64,000 nt of DNA, taken from positions 310,001-374,000 of the forward strand of contig JAPQWV010000499.1 of NCBI GenBank assembly GCA_027422505.1. The letters run 5' to 3'. Below, piece by piece: positions 37,142-49,790 of the stretch. The position numbers were made by a program, and so were the translations under genes. The stretch comes from Craterostigma plantagineum. Its lineage: Eukaryota; Streptophyta; Magnoliopsida; Lamiales; Linderniaceae. The notes beneath the pieces are model-generated. The model was not told the DNA's origin, did not search any database, and saw only the letters and a program-made list of their open reading frames with translations. Each line of letters opens with the position of its first letter. Within the stretch, counting starts at the first letter, position 1.

Positions 37142-40100
37142 TGTAATACCCGTAAATTTTAAAAGGGGATTTTGATGTAATTAGATATATAGTTAAATGA
37201 AATCTATTTAATATGTCTTTTAAGTATTAGTTGTGTAAGAATCATTTTTGAAAATTTGGGCCAAAATATTATGGGGATAAATTCATTTGGGCTATAGGAA
37301 ATTTAATATTAGTTCTAAGGCCCAATAAATTAATAGGCTATAACTTAACATCTAAATGAGGCCCAAAGTGTTCTTAATATGACGTTAGTAATGAAGTTAC
37401 TTAGGGCTTAGGGCAAAATGAAGATAACCATCACCTTGTCACATCATTTCCCTTCATTTCTTTCGAGATATTAGTATATATCCATACCTTAGTAGATGAA
37501 ACTCCCATTTTAGCAAAGAGAGACAAAGCAACGACAGCATAGGAATTTTTAAGCTCAAATCTCGTAAACAGTACAAAGGAAGCGAAATAGAGAAGGTAAA
37601 ATGTCGTCATGATACTCTCTCATATATATAACGTTATTATATATTTGTTTAACTTGCACAACTAGATGTTAGGTTATCTAGGTTCTCGGGGTGGTTATGT
37701 GATCTACATGAGATATTTCAATGGATGATTAGAATACATTCTAGGAAATTTATTTGCCTAGTTACGATTGAGATGAAATCTCAGATCCTTGAGCTAGTCA
37801 TATTAAATATTAATTGTTGATTAAATATGAAGTTTTTGGCCCTAGCATTTGTTAACAAGGGTTTACGGTTTGTGAGCTAATACAGATTGAACAACTCAAA
37901 GAAGTAAAGCAAGGAGGTGAATATCTTATTTATACAACGTTGCTCCTTCATATGTAATTCACGTTTTCCTTAACTTATGTGATTAGCTAGTCCTCGAATG
38001 ATTCTATGGTTCTCATGGAAACTGTTCGACAGCTAATATGTTTAGGAATTCTAGGACCTTTGAGTTAGCATTCATATTAATGAATTAATGATTTTCGAAC
38101 ATATTAAGATTTGCAATGGTTTACTTATATTTTCAAGGAGTTATTGTTGATTATATGATTTGTTTTAAATATACAACAGTTTCGTTGTTTCACCTTTGGA
38201 CTAAGTTTTCGGTATTAAAGCTTTTCGGCAAGTTAGATTTTTAATATTTTAGGGTTTTTGGTATTTTAGGGTTTTAAGGAAAATTACGATTTTAGAAAAT
38301 CTCGACAAATGATTTCGAAGTGCATAATATAATGATCTCGAGATGTATAATTGTTTTCGACATTAGTATGATTTCAATAACAGACTTCGACATTTGTAAA
38401 ATTTAGACACCATATAATAGAAGTATTTAGTAAGTTGAGAAGTCGAGATGTATACATATGTCGATATATGATGGTAGGCTAATTGAAGGAAGACGTCGAA
38501 CTGTGTTATAGAAAGTCGAGAACTTTATAGATAGATTTCGAAGTGTTTGATAAATTTCGAGATGTATAAATAGGAGAATTTCGAGATATATAACTGATGG
38601 ATGTCGGGATGTAAACCATAAAAAGATTTTGACATGAATAATCATTAAATCTCGAGATCCAATGATGTTTTCCTATATAGAATTTTATATATAGTGGAAA
38701 GAATTCGATATCCTAGTGTCGACATTTGTAAGTTGTTGATGTTTATTAAAAATCTCGATATTGCTTTCCAAGGAAAAGATCTCGGTATGACTGCTAAGGA
38801 TTTTGGTAGTTGCTTCTCAATAAAAGACCTCGACATATAATAGAATTCGACATGGCTTTAATAGATTTTGACATGTTAGGAATATTACATGGATCTCGGG
38901 ATGTGTCATGGAAGGATTTCGACATTTTAATACCTCGACATTTATTTAGCAATAATTATAACATCTCGACATCATCAAGTTAGAAAAGAGTTCGATATTT
39001 CAGTTAATAAATTTTCAGTATTTTAGAATTTGCTATTTCTAGGGTTTTTAATATTTTATGGTTTATTTATTTTTTGGAATTTCATTATTTTAGAGTTTTC
39101 ATCATTGTAGGGATTTGTGATTTTTAGGGTTTTGATAATTTTAGCATTTTCGAAATTTATATGACTTAGTAAATTTATTAATATGAAAATATTTATTATA
39201 TTCAGAGGATCGATATATAGGGACTACACCGGACTTATTTGACAATAGCGGGAGGACAGGTAGGTGGATCATCCATCTACAATGCGTAAACACATATGTG
39301 ATTTATGTGATTTTACGTGATTCAGTGATTTATGTGAAATACGTGTTTTATGTGTTTTTACATATATTTCATACGAATCATGTTTTATATGTTATTACGC
39401 TTATATGCATAGCATGTGCATATCACATCAGGTTGAGAGATGGTTTCCACCGTAGCGATACGGTGATGATTTGATATACGAACGATTGGGGTAGACTGAA
39501 ATGATTTTGACTATTGTTTGAGGTTGGGCTCGCAGGCCACTTAGCGGAGACAGACGTGATCGATCTGTCTACTCGGATGTGGTCGATTCGAGGTGCATAC
39601 CGCTGATATTGATACGGGTATATTGATATATTACCCATGGTACTGATACGGGTCTGACCGCCCATGACTATGGGTTATCACCCATGATATTGGATACGGG
39701 TGTTATCACCCATGATATTGGATACAGGTGGAATCACGTGACCACCCATCATATTTATTGCGCGTGGGTGCCGAGCCTGACCTAGGGCCCTGTGTTGTAT
39801 GAGATGAGATAGGATGTGGGAAAAGAAAGAGTGTCCATTGGCATGCGAGATATGGGGATTGGAATTGGGTGCACACTTGCATACATGCACTTCATTCACC
39901 TACTGGGCAAATTGCTCAGTGTTTACGTGTTGTAGGTACTGAGTCTGACGCTGATATGCGTCGAGACTGAGGCGGCTGGTGGCGGTGCTCCACGGACTTT
40001 TGAGGGCGGTGCAGTACATGGATGAAGACCTGTGGAGCGGCTTCAGGACTTTTTGTTCTTTTGATATTTTTGGGGCTTCGGCCCGTGTACAGAGATTACG

Positions 40101-40225
40101 ATGTAGACGGATGTGTTATAGTAATGTATATTATTTTAGGAAAAAGTTTTAATTAGACGGGCCTTCCGCGGCTTACGTTGCGGAAATCCGCCACTAATCG
40201 TAATTAGAAAAGTAGGGTCGCCACA
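37142..40225 (+). mobile_element. Solo LTR 1 (3.08 kb, gypsy chromovirus type)
   Basis: Bounded by TG...CA (TGTAATACCC to GGTCGCCACA) and an exact 5-bp duplication, ATATC. No internal region, primer site or polypurine tract is present, so this is a solo LTR left by recombination between two LTRs. It shares its first bases, last bases and layout with solo LTR 2 (minus strand, 43746-46611), and more distantly with the LTRs of the chromovirus at 43188-55838. The interval of about 38280-38960 is dense in TCGAGAT, TCGACAT and TCGAAAT words. All short open frames within it are shadows. Confidence 0.9.
39675..39730 (+). repeat. 28-bp tandem duplication inside solo LTR 1
   Basis: Two near-identical 28-bp copies beginning TTATCACCCATGATATTGG (39675-39702 and 39703-39730), differing at one base. 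Related ATTGATACGGG words lie just upstream, so this part of the LTR is a small minisatellite. Confidence 0.85.
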
Positions 40226-40230
40226 ATATC
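40226..40230 (+). repeat. Right 5-bp target-site duplication (ATATC) of solo LTR 1
   Basis: ATATC immediately after GGTCGCCACA; matches 37137-37141. Confidence 0.85.
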
Positions 40231-41776
40231 CGAGTGCAAAGTTATTCCATTTGCACCAATGTGGCACAGTCTGCCGAAAATTGTCGATTAAACTCGGCCG
40301 ATCAGTTCCAAGCCCACTTGAAACGTGGCCCAGAAGCAAACCAGCCCAATAAACATCAATAACAATCAGAAATTAGGGAAACAAGCTTCTGATAAAAAGA
40401 ACAGCCCTTAGACTTATTTCTTTCAACGTTGCACAAGACAATCGACTTACAAGCACGCGGGGGACAGACCAAACTAAAGAGATGGCTCGGGTCAATTTTG
40501 CGGTTCCGTGTTTTCAGAGTTCATAATTGAAGAAAATCAGGATCTTGTATATCTTTATTACACACGCGTGAGCTGTAGATGGGTGAGTGTTCTACGTCTA
40601 TTAAAAGGAGACATAGCTGCTCCATTTCAGCTATCTCCCAAATATCCAAAAGAGGAGGGGGACGAGCTTAATCCACATCCAGTACTTCATTCACCCCTCC
40701 CAGATCTGTCCCAGACCGAAGCAGACCAAACCACGGATGAAAGTTGCGACGCTTAGCAGACTTGAGCCAAGGTACAGCCGTGACGGACGGGGCAGAGCTG
40801 TGACGGGCTGCCACGTTATATTGGGTCTGGGCTGAAATTATATGACGACGGACTAAAACGAGCAAGGACGTGAAGTATACAATTGAACCTTAGTCGCTTA
40901 CCAGCTGTTCGACGAAAATACCCAACGAAGCATAAAGGGCTGAAGCTGAGGCGAGGAACATACACGGAACAACGCTGCTGCATTTCGTTTACGTTCGTAC
41001 GGTTGTAAGCTAAGTCGATTCCTATATATATATATATAATTGAAGTGAACGTTGATTGGTATGTTAAGTTTATTATAGTTGAAGTGATATCAAAACCTTG
41101 ATTTATAATGTTGTGAGATTATTGTGCTTATTCGTGAACGCGTGAGTTTTAAGCTTGAATTTATTGTAGTTGATGAACTTAGTTTGATTAAATAGTTGCA
41201 AATGTTTATTAATCTAGGTGAGTCCATGGCTAATTAAAACGACGAATCCGTAATTGTTTGTTCGTTTTAGTAAGTAGCGAACAATATTCAACTCATCTAC
41301 CTTAGGTAAATGTAAGTTGTATCGTAGTTTACGCGGATTTGATTTTAACGGACCAGCGTCGTTTCTCTAGAGAGCGTCGTTTGAGCGAGTTAGTCAATAA
41401 TCGGGTCTCATTCGTTTTTAATGCTGTCGGAATCTTAAACCTTGCAGGGCATCCGGGAGGTTATTTTTCGATTAGGGAAGTAATTATAGAGCGTCTCTTA
41501 ATTATCGAGAAATTAAGAAGAGATTGGTTGTTAGGCGTTCGTCGACAACTATAACTGATTATGCTTACGTATGCACGTTATTTAGGAATCGATGATCGAT
41601 TATATAAATCAAGGTGGAGAACGGTTACTTCAACTATTATTTTATAGTCATTAGTTTCTATATTTTCCTTCGTCTATTCTTAGTTTAATTTCGTTTCTAT
41701 ATCAGTCTATTTTCAAAAATACATTTTCGTTATAATTGCTTTAATATTGATTTCCGTTTGAAAAACTAAACCCCCC

Positions 41777-41827
41777 TATTGTTATTACTATTATTATTAT
41801 TATTGTTGTTGTTGTTGTTGTTGTTAT
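41777..41827 (+). repeat. Trinucleotide microsatellite (TTA/TTG)n in 3' LTR
   Basis: Counterpart of the tract at 34887-34942, with more TTG units. The long Asn and Leu runs in the overlapping translations come from it. Confidence 0.85.
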
Positions 41828-41948
41828 CGATCGAATTTTCATATAGAAGTAAATCAACCATCTTCCCTGTGGAGACGATCCTTACTTTTGCTTTTACTCG
41901 TTTTAGTAAGGTTATAAATTTTATATTTGGCCGTTTACGACGCGACCA

Positions 41949-43187
41949 TGCATCAATCCAAGTCCCCACAGTCTATCTCCAACAGTTCTGGGGGACGATT
42001 AAGACCAAGATTGCTGCCAATAATAGCATCTATTACGAAGCACAGATAGCAAGTGAGACGGTGCAAATCACCAGAGAATTTATAAAACAAATCCTTTGGC
42101 TGCCAAGTCAACCCGAATATGAAGATGAGGCATCCGAGGATGAACTCCTAGAGGACATGATGAAGATGGGATACTACACTCAACTCAAATTTATATCCCA
42201 TTTTCAGCAGTCCATGATACCATCCCTGGCAAACACTATTTGCATTCGTCAATAAGTGCTTCTCTCCAAAGCACTCTGCATGGACAGATGCAATCTAACA
42301 ATTCTTCGCATCTTCCACGGGATTGTGTTCAGGAAGAATTACGACTTCGCCAAGCTTGTCATCGCGGACCTGGATGATCAATTGCACCAGCGAACAAAGT
42401 CGAAAAAACCACAGAACTTGCCGTATCTCCGATGGTTCTCGTTAATGATTCACCAATTCATGACAATAAAGGCAGAGATACCCAGACGACCTGCAGAGGA
42501 GAACTTCACCCCACCGAAGCTACGATATCTTCAAAAGGGGAAGGCAGACGAGAAGTACTCGCGCAAAAGCATGCCAATTCCGTATGACCTCTTAACCCTT
42601 GCTCGCCCAGACGACATCGAAGCCTACTGCCAGAAATACAACATTCCCCACCCCATGACTTCAAAAAACCCACCCGAGTCTAACCTAGGGCTTAGTGAGA
42701 GTGAGAGAGAGACCGACGAACAGAGAGACACCAAAATATTACCTACCCCTCAACAAACAATCCCAGAACAACCACTCGAACTACCACCACAGCCTGACCA
42801 GATTGAACAACAGCAAACAGTTGTTCCTGACCTATCGACGTATGAAGTCCCTCAATCAGAAAAGGCCGAGTCACCCACTAGGATAGAAGACGCCGACACC
42901 GACCCAACGGCACAAACACAACCTGAACCTAACCATTCACTTGCCTCCCAACAGGCAAGTGTCTCAAAATTCTCAGAACCTCCCCAAATCACACACACCT
43001 CGGCTCCTGTGTCAACTCCCACCGAAGATGTCACTATTTCCACGACACAGTCCGAGTCTCAGCCTGTCTTATAGGCCTCAATGCCCGTAGAAGAGCAAAT
43101 TGAAGCTCTTCAAGGATTGGATGGAAGCCTCATGGATGATGATGACTTCAGCAACTCACCATCCGAGAGCCACCGTAGAGGACCTAG
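41949..43187 (+). pseudogene. Gag-like retroelement ORF, first part (split by the chromovirus)
   Basis: A plus-strand frame runs from the Athila-like LTR boundary to the chromovirus insertion. Its first half holds a conserved-looking domain (VYLQQFWGTIK, MMKMGYYTQLKF, NYDFAKLVIADLDDQL). It resembles, from memory, the N-terminal region of unknown function found in many plant retroelement polyproteins; this is a weak call. The second half is a low-complexity Pro/Gln/Thr/Glu region. In-frame stops TAA (42253) and TAG (43072) break it. The frame joins exactly with 55844 onward once the insertion and one CCTAG are removed, which shows it was a single ORF. No start codon is clear, because the 5' end abuts an LTR. 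Confidence 0.6.
43183..43187 (+). repeat. Left 5-bp target-site duplication (CCTAG) of the chromovirus
   Basis: CCTAG directly before TGTAATACCTG; repeated at 55839-55843. Confidence 0.88.
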
Positions 43188-43740
43188 TGTAATACCTGAG
43201 TCCCGTAAGTAAGCCGTCCAATAGATATGCATACATATTATATGACATACGTGACTGCATGATACATGCCTTACAACATTTTATGTATTTAATTGACTAC
43301 ATGCTATATGTTATTTTATTTTATATGATATGACTTGAAAAGTAAGGTTGAGATTTAGGAAAATAGTTAACAATTAGGTTGGTAAGGGTTGAATGTATAC
43401 AAGAGGGTAAGTAAACAAAAACAATCGAATAATATCATTTCAATAACTAGCATTAATAAATATAGGTTATTATTATTATCCTTATATTAGATGGGCCGAA
43501 GTTAAACCCAATTGTTGAAGATAAGCACAAGTTACTTAAGCATGAGGGAAGGGATAACTTTTGCATGTCCCATCAATGTATACAATTAGAAAAACTCATG
43601 GAATTTTTTAAGAACCGTTGTATAGCTAAAACCTAAGAAAATAAGAAAACCCTTGTAAACATAGATCGAGCTAAGGAACCAAAAGAAGGAAGGCTTAGAA
43701 CCAGATTTAAAGCTTCAACTTGGGAAGGTATAGCTTTATA

Positions 43741-43745
43741 CATAA
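43741..43745 (+). repeat. Left 5-bp target-site duplication (CATAA) of solo LTR 2
   Basis: CATAA before TGTGGCGACC; repeated at 46612-46616. The uninterrupted site reads CTTTATACATAATTAG in the 3' LTR near 53755. Confidence 0.9.
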
Positions 43746-46611
43746 TGTGGCGACCCTACTTTTCTAATTAGGATTATTGGCGGATTTCCGCAACGTAAGC
43801 CGCGGAAGGCCTGTCTAATTAAAACATTTTCCTAAAATAATATATGTTTCTATAAAAATCTGTCTACATCGTTATCTCTATACACCGGCCGAAGCCCCAA
43901 AATGACAAAAGATCAAAAGCCCTAATGCCGCTCCGCAGGTCTCATCCATGTACCGCTTCGCCCTCAAAAGTCCGTGGAGCACCGCCACCAGCCGCCTCAG
44001 TCACGACGCGTATCAGCGTCGGACTCAGTACCTACAACACGTAAACACTGAGCGATTTGCCCAGTAGGTGAATAAACATGCGTGTATGCAAGTGTGCACT
44101 CAACCCCGATCCCAATTTCTCACGACATGATATAATGCACTCTTTCTTTTTCCACGTTCCTATTTCACACAACACAGGGCCCTAGGTTAGGCTCGACATC
44201 CTCACACGCAAAGACTACTGGGAGGCCACCCCCAAGTCTCGCGGCAGCCTACCCTGGTAGTGCACTGGACGATCACGCCAATGGCCTCCTACCGGGTCGC
44301 TCCGCACCAAAAGTTTTACTGATAGTGCACGGGACGATCACGCCAATGGCCTCCTATCAGGTCACATCAATATCTCCGGCGGTATGCACCTCGGGACGGT
44401 CACGCCCGAGTAGACAGATCGATTACGCCTGTCTCCGCCAGGTGCCCAGTGAGCCCAACCTCAACTCCTCTAAGAGTCACAATCACAAGCATCTCATTCT
44501 ACCCTGTACGTCAATATCTCATATTACTACCGCCTCACTACGGTACAACACTCTCTTCCTGGCGTGATATGCACGTGCCATGCATGTTCACAAAATCTCA
44601 TGGAAGCATGATTTAAATAAAACGTACGTACAACAGGTAAATCACGTCAATCACGTAAGTCACGAAAATCTCGAATCACATGAAAGCACATAATTCACGT
44701 ATGTGTTTACGTATTGTAGATGGATGATCCACCTACCTGTCCTCCCGCTATGATTAAATAAGAAGTCCGGTGTAGTCCCTATATATCGATCCTCTGAATA
44801 TAATAAATATTTTCGTATTAATATATTTACTACGTCACATAAATTTCGAAAATGCTAAAATTATCAATACCCTAAAATTCCTGAAAACCTAAAAATTAAT
44901 GAAACTCATAAAATTAAATAAACCCTAAAATATCAAAAACCCTAGAAATAGCAAAACCCTTGAATACCGAAAATTTTATTAAGTGTAGAGAACTTTTAAT
45001 ATGCTGAAATTATTTTAATTGTCGAAACCTTAATGTTGAAAGCTTAGTCAATTGTGAATACTAGATGTCGAAGTCTTAGACAATGTCGATAACTATGATA
45101 AGATCGAAATCTTTCTATGTCGAGATCTTTAGTTGAAAAAAAACAATGTCGAGATCTTAATTGTCGAAAGAACATAGATGTCGAAATTCTAGCTAACATG
45201 GTAATGCCGAGATTTTTAAATAATGTCGACATCTTTACTAATGTCGATACTAGCATGCTTCGAAACCTTTCTATTGTATATCTCGATTTCTATCTATGAA
45301 AATATCGTTGGATCTCGAGATCTAATTATCATTCATTTAGAAATCTTTCTATTGCTTATATCTCGACATCCATCCTATTTATACATATCGAAATCTTTTC
45401 TAGTTATTATACAATTATATCTCGAGTTCTAACTATGTCAACTCTCGAAACATCTCGGTAAAACATCTCGAAATCTTCCTATTACAGATTTACACATTTC
45501 GAGATCTTTACTAACATCAATACCTCTCGAAATCTTCCTATATATATATCGAAATCTTTCTATAAGATACATCTTGAGAAATGTATTGTCGAGTTCTTAA
45601 GCAGTGTCGAGACCTACATAAGTTTATCGAAATTTTACTAAATAACTAATGTCGAGATCTATTATACCTCGAGATCAATAAATATCGAAAACTATATTGT
45701 ATATTTGCATGTCGACATCTTCCTAAATACGTCCCGACCTTCATGATACATTAAACATCACGAAATCTAACTATGTCGATATCTTCTGAAAATCGTAATT
45801 CTCCCCCAAAAACCCTAAAAAAACAGTATTTATTGAAATCATCTTCCAAGATTATACTATTTCTAGAAACAATGCTCCTTAAAACACCAAACTCTCAAGA
45901 ACACAGCAACGTTGAAAATCATTGGATTCTTTGTATCGGCTTCTAAGCCTTGTGAACTCTAATTTATCAAATAGTACGAAACATGGTTATCTTATGAACT
46001 TTATGAACCTGAGATCTATTTCTTAGCATATGAGTTACGAAGCTTCAAAAAAAATCTATCCTAACCACATAGTATATTCACGTTAACCTTAAAAATGCAA
46101 GAGTATGTTAAATAGGGAAACTTTAACATGTAAATTCCCATACCTTACTTAAGGATTTGTATTGTCAAGGTTTCCAAGCTAATTGAAGCTTTCGCTACTT
46201 CAAATGTTCTTATTCCTTATCTCCTTTTCTCTCTACAATAACTTATGGAAGTGTTATGGATATATTATAAGGTCTTGAAGGACGTGAGATAGGACAAGTT
46301 AATTGTCTTTAATTTTCCTTTGTCCTAAGCAATGTCGATTCTAGCATGAAACCTTGGGCTTAAGTAAGTTCATTCCTACTATATTTAAATTCATTTGGGC
46401 CTCAAAGTTTCGAATTTAAGGTGTAGCCCAACTAATTTATCTTAATTGTATAAATTATATTTAAATTCTCTAATCTATTTTAGAATATTTTCGGGACTAT
46501 TGAAATTTGTATTGTTATTTCACAACTTAATTTTCTTATCAACATCCAACTTTACAAAGTCCCATAATTGTTTACAGCAAAATCCCGTATTTAAATTTTA
46601 CGGGTATTACA
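43746..46611 (-). mobile_element. Solo LTR 2 (2.87 kb), reverse orientation, nested in the 5' LTR
   Basis: Begins TGTGGCGACC and ends GGGTATTACA, with flanking CATAA duplications. The empty site is preserved in the 3' LTR near 53755. Its reverse complement matches solo LTR 1. The last 300 bp are especially close (TACTGGGCAAATCGCTCAGT against TACTGGGCAAATTGCTCAGT). No internal region is present. It contains a 41-bp tandem-type duplication (TAGTGCAC..., 44258-44298 and 44323-44363) and a block dense in TCGAAAT/TCGAGAT words (about 45050-45780). Confidence 0.92.
44258..44363. repeat. 41-bp direct duplication inside solo LTR 2
   Basis: Two copies of a TAGTGCAC...GGACGATCACGCCAATGG block, with starts 65 bp apart (44258 and 44323) and a few differences. 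It corresponds in position to the minisatellite in solo LTR 1. Confidence 0.8.
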
Positions 46612-46616
46612 CATAA
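46612..46616 (+). repeat. Right 5-bp target-site duplication (CATAA) of solo LTR 2
   Basis: CATAA after GGGTATTACA; matches 43741-43745. Confidence 0.9.
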
Positions 46617-48589
46617 TTAGTAAATCAATATTAGGTACTTTTGTTATACTTAGTAACTCACGTGATTAAGGCTAGGACAGAAATAAAGTGTAAGGCTTCC
46701 AAGTTTAGGACAGTTTGTAAGGAGGATGTCGAATTTTTAGATGTTTAATGATTTAGGGTTTTCATGATGTTATGTAATACAACTGCTTAAGAATTATATA
46801 AGTGCTATTATTTGGAAAGAATAATACAGTAGGAATAAGATGATGAAGTAGGCAGCTTGAAGTAGTTCTTGAGAAAGCAGGCTTCTGATCGAAAAGTCTA
46901 GATGTCCAGTAATAAGAATTCCAATTTGATGAGTTTTGAAACTGTTAGATGTCGAAGTAAATCTCGAGATTCATGTTAAAATATTTAGGGTTAAATGTCG
47001 AAGTTATATGAGATCTCGAGTCCATAACGAGATTTATTTTGTACCTTACATCGAGATTTATTTTAGGAGTTAGCTCGAGAACCTATATTTTATTTTGGAA
47101 ATCTCGAAACCATGTTAAGTTAGTAGGAATAATTTCGAGATCCATTCGAGATCCATGTCTAAATCTATGTCGAGATCTAGTTTGCCAAACATACCTTGAG
47201 ATCCATTTTAGAAACATGTCGAAATTCCACCTTTAATCTCGAGATCAAGCTTATAACCCATGTCGAGATTTATTCTCGAAATTGCATCGAGATTTTGCTG
47301 AGAATTTCAATATATATTTCGAAATCCTTATGCAATGTCGACCTCGAACTTTAATATAAGCTCTTTCAAAATTCATAAGTCGAAACTAGGGTTTTCAAAT
47401 TAAGCCATCTTAGTGAAACTGTAATTAGACTAACAAACCCTAATTTTATATGTTTCTATCCTTAGCGTTTGAAGATTTGCGACTTACCGTACGATAAGAT
47501 TAAATAAGCTAAGGATACCAGGTAAGTGGAAGTCCCAACTACAACACATAATTGTATGTGCATGAAATTATGTGTTATGTGTTTCTATGATATTATGTGA
47601 CTTCCTACTTGAATTATTTGTGTTACATGACACGTATGAATTATTTGCAATATATGATGGCATGACACGCATATTCATGACAGAGCATATGCACGCACGT
47701 TTAGTACAAAAGGCATGATATGAGAGCGTGCATAATATAAGATCGCCTGACAGCGATAAAGATTCGCCGACATGGGCGTCTGATGTCGACTCACAGTTGA
47801 GTCACGGCTCTTCTATGCTACCATGGTGACGTCGTATGGCGCTACAGTCAAGACATGACATGTACAAGGCAAGACATGATTTAGGGCTAATGCCCTCATG
47901 CCGGATCGTGAAACCTGGAAGGTGCGAGCTGAAGGAGTAAGCGACATCGAGGGTACCTCTGGTGTCGACTACCTCAGATTAGGCTACCAGTGTGAAGCGT
48001 CCGCGTGGCGTATGAAACCACCTTGGACAGAAACGGCGTCCTCGGGTTAGCCTCCCCTGAGTGGGTATTACCACTTATATTTATTTATCCCTTGTGGATT
48101 CGAGCTCCATGATGGTGCATAGCGAGATAGCCGAGGGCCCTACATGACAAGACAAGACACGGGAAATATGAGGTATAGGGAGCATTCCCACGGATGCCTT
48201 TGCAAATTTAGGACACGTGCATGGCATGCATGACTTTTGCTTACTGAGCTTTATAAGCTCATTCCACGTATTTATGTGTTGTAGGTTCACGAGATCACGG
48301 TACGTGATTTTTACGAAGGCGAGGCCAAATTTTGGAGCTTCCGGAGGACTTTTGAGGTGGCAGTGTGTACATGAATGTGACCTGAGTGGCTGGTCGTTAG
48401 ATTATTTATGAACACGCATGCACCTTGTATTTATGTCCTAGTGATATTTGGCATTGTACGAAAGAGTTTTCTTTATTTAAAAGGAAAAATTTTTTACGCA
48501 TTTTCGGATATAGATGATTTCATTTATATCACATGCAGTCACACAAATTGGTAATAAGAATGGGTGGTGAAAGTCAGGGGCGCCACAGG

Positions 48590-48601
48590 TGGTATCAGAG
48601 C
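48590..48601 (+). promoter_or_regulatory. Primer-binding site, initiator-Met tRNA type
   Basis: TGGTATCAGAGC is the standard plant retrotransposon site complementary to the 3' end of initiator methionine tRNA. It lies two bases after the 5' LTR end (48587). Confidence 0.93.
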
Positions 48602-48734
48602 TTTTGGTTACAAGTTCTGTAGACTGTCCATGTACACACACTCAAAAGCACGGAAGCGGCCTTGCTAGTAAGTTTTATGTTTCTATGAATGTTGTATGTG
48701 CATGATTTATTGGCCTTAGGGACTATTAGGGTAT

Positions 48735-49790
48735 ATGAAAAGAATGGGTAGAACACGAGGTGATGGCAGTGGGAGTGCGGACAAAGGCAAGCAACCCGCA
48801 ACTCCTGTAGATAATCATAATACGGCGATTCTCCAACTCACGGAGCTCGTTCGCCAGCTGTCCGCTCAAATACAAGAAATGATGCAACAGCTAAATACGG
48901 GCGGACAATCTAGCAGTGGACTTTCTCAAGCAGAAAGAGTCGAGATTGTTGGGGAGCGATTTCGTAAGCTCAATCCCCAACCATTTGAAGATGCTATCGA
49001 CCCGACCACGGCCGAGGACTGGTTTCGAACTCTGGAAAGCATGTTCCAGTACAGCCGCATCCCTGAAGAAGAAAAGGTGTTGTGTGCTGCCTTCCTACTG
49101 AGGGGAAGTGCAGGTCATTGGTGGGATACCATTCTCGCCTTCGAAGACCCAATGAAAATGGCATGGGAATGGTTCAAGGAGCTCTTTAGGAGCAAATATT
49201 TCACCGCCCCTGTACGAGCACAACGGATGAATGAATTCATCAATTTACGACAAGGCTCAATGACAGTGGTGGAATGCATTAGGAAATTAGAGCAATTGTC
49301 CCGATTCGCAGCTCACATGGTGAGCCAGATGCGTTGAAGGGGGAGCGTTTCTTGGAAGGCCTAAAGCCCGAATTATATAGAGATGTGAACATGGCCGGAT
49401 CTCAAGGAGCCACCTATGCTCAAGTGGCTGAACGTGCGTTAATGGCGGAGCAAGCTGAACTCCGAATTATGCGCGCCCATGAAGCAAAAATAAAGTTCGT
49501 TCAAGGACCGAAATGGAGGGAGGTAACCCGAAGAAGCCCTTTAACACCAAGAATGCCCGACCTAATTTTCAGAACCGACCTGGACCTCCACAGCAATTTA
49601 ATCCTAATCAAGGAAGACCTCCTATGACCATACCCCATGTCCCAGGTGCACACGGCGACATCTTGGTGTGTGCTACTCTCAGAATGCTACCTGTTATAAG
49701 TGTGGCAAGACAGGCCACTTCTCTAAGGCATGCACGGAAACGGCGTCCGAGAGTCAAGCACCTGTTCAAACTAGGCCGTCGACGGTACCT
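48735..49790 (+). pseudogene. Chromovirus gag with CCHC zinc knuckle (frameshifted)
   Basis: The structural protein forms the particle that packages element RNA. An ATG-started frame of 200 codons (48735-49337) holds the retrotransposon gag domain (RFRKLNPQPF, AEDWFRTLESMF, LRGSAGHWWD, WFKELFRSKYF). A +/-1 frameshift near 49315-49330 moves the rest (DALKGERFLEGLKPELYRD) into another frame. A second shift lies near 49510-49540, a third near 49650. The zinc knuckle CYKCGKTGHFSKAC is at 49692-49733. The start at 48735 fits the usual distance after the primer site. An in-frame GTG start and nested frames are shadows. Not functional as it stands. Confidence 0.88.

Larger units (their letters stand above)
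36893..41948 (+). mobile_element. 3' LTR of the Athila-like element, split by a solo LTR
   Basis: The LTR starts TGATAAACATATT at 36893 and is interrupted at 37141 by the solo LTR. It resumes at 40231 and ends GACGCGACCA at 41948, giving about 1.97 kb of its own sequence. The last 185 bp match the end of the partial 5' LTR at 34877-35055. The intervening part (40231-41760) holds an (AT)n tract near 41025 and no coding sequence that I recognise. The flank after 41948 is the gag-like ORF. No target-site duplication could be assigned because the 5' LTR start is lost. Confidence 0.65.
43188..48587 (+). mobile_element. 5' LTR of the chromovirus (contains solo LTR 2)
   Basis: Starts TGTAATACCTGAGTCCCG and ends CAGGGGCGCCACA. 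Its own sequence is about 2.53 kb, after removal of the 2,866-bp nested element and its extra 5-bp duplication. It aligns along its length with the 3' LTR (53193-55838), with scattered substitutions and indels. The interval of about 46930-47350 is rich in TCGAGAT-type words. No promoter element can be assigned with confidence. Confidence 0.92.

Noticed and set aside
41766..41969. Asn-rich or Leu-rich short proteins
   Set aside because: They are translations of the TTA/TTG microsatellite in the LTR.
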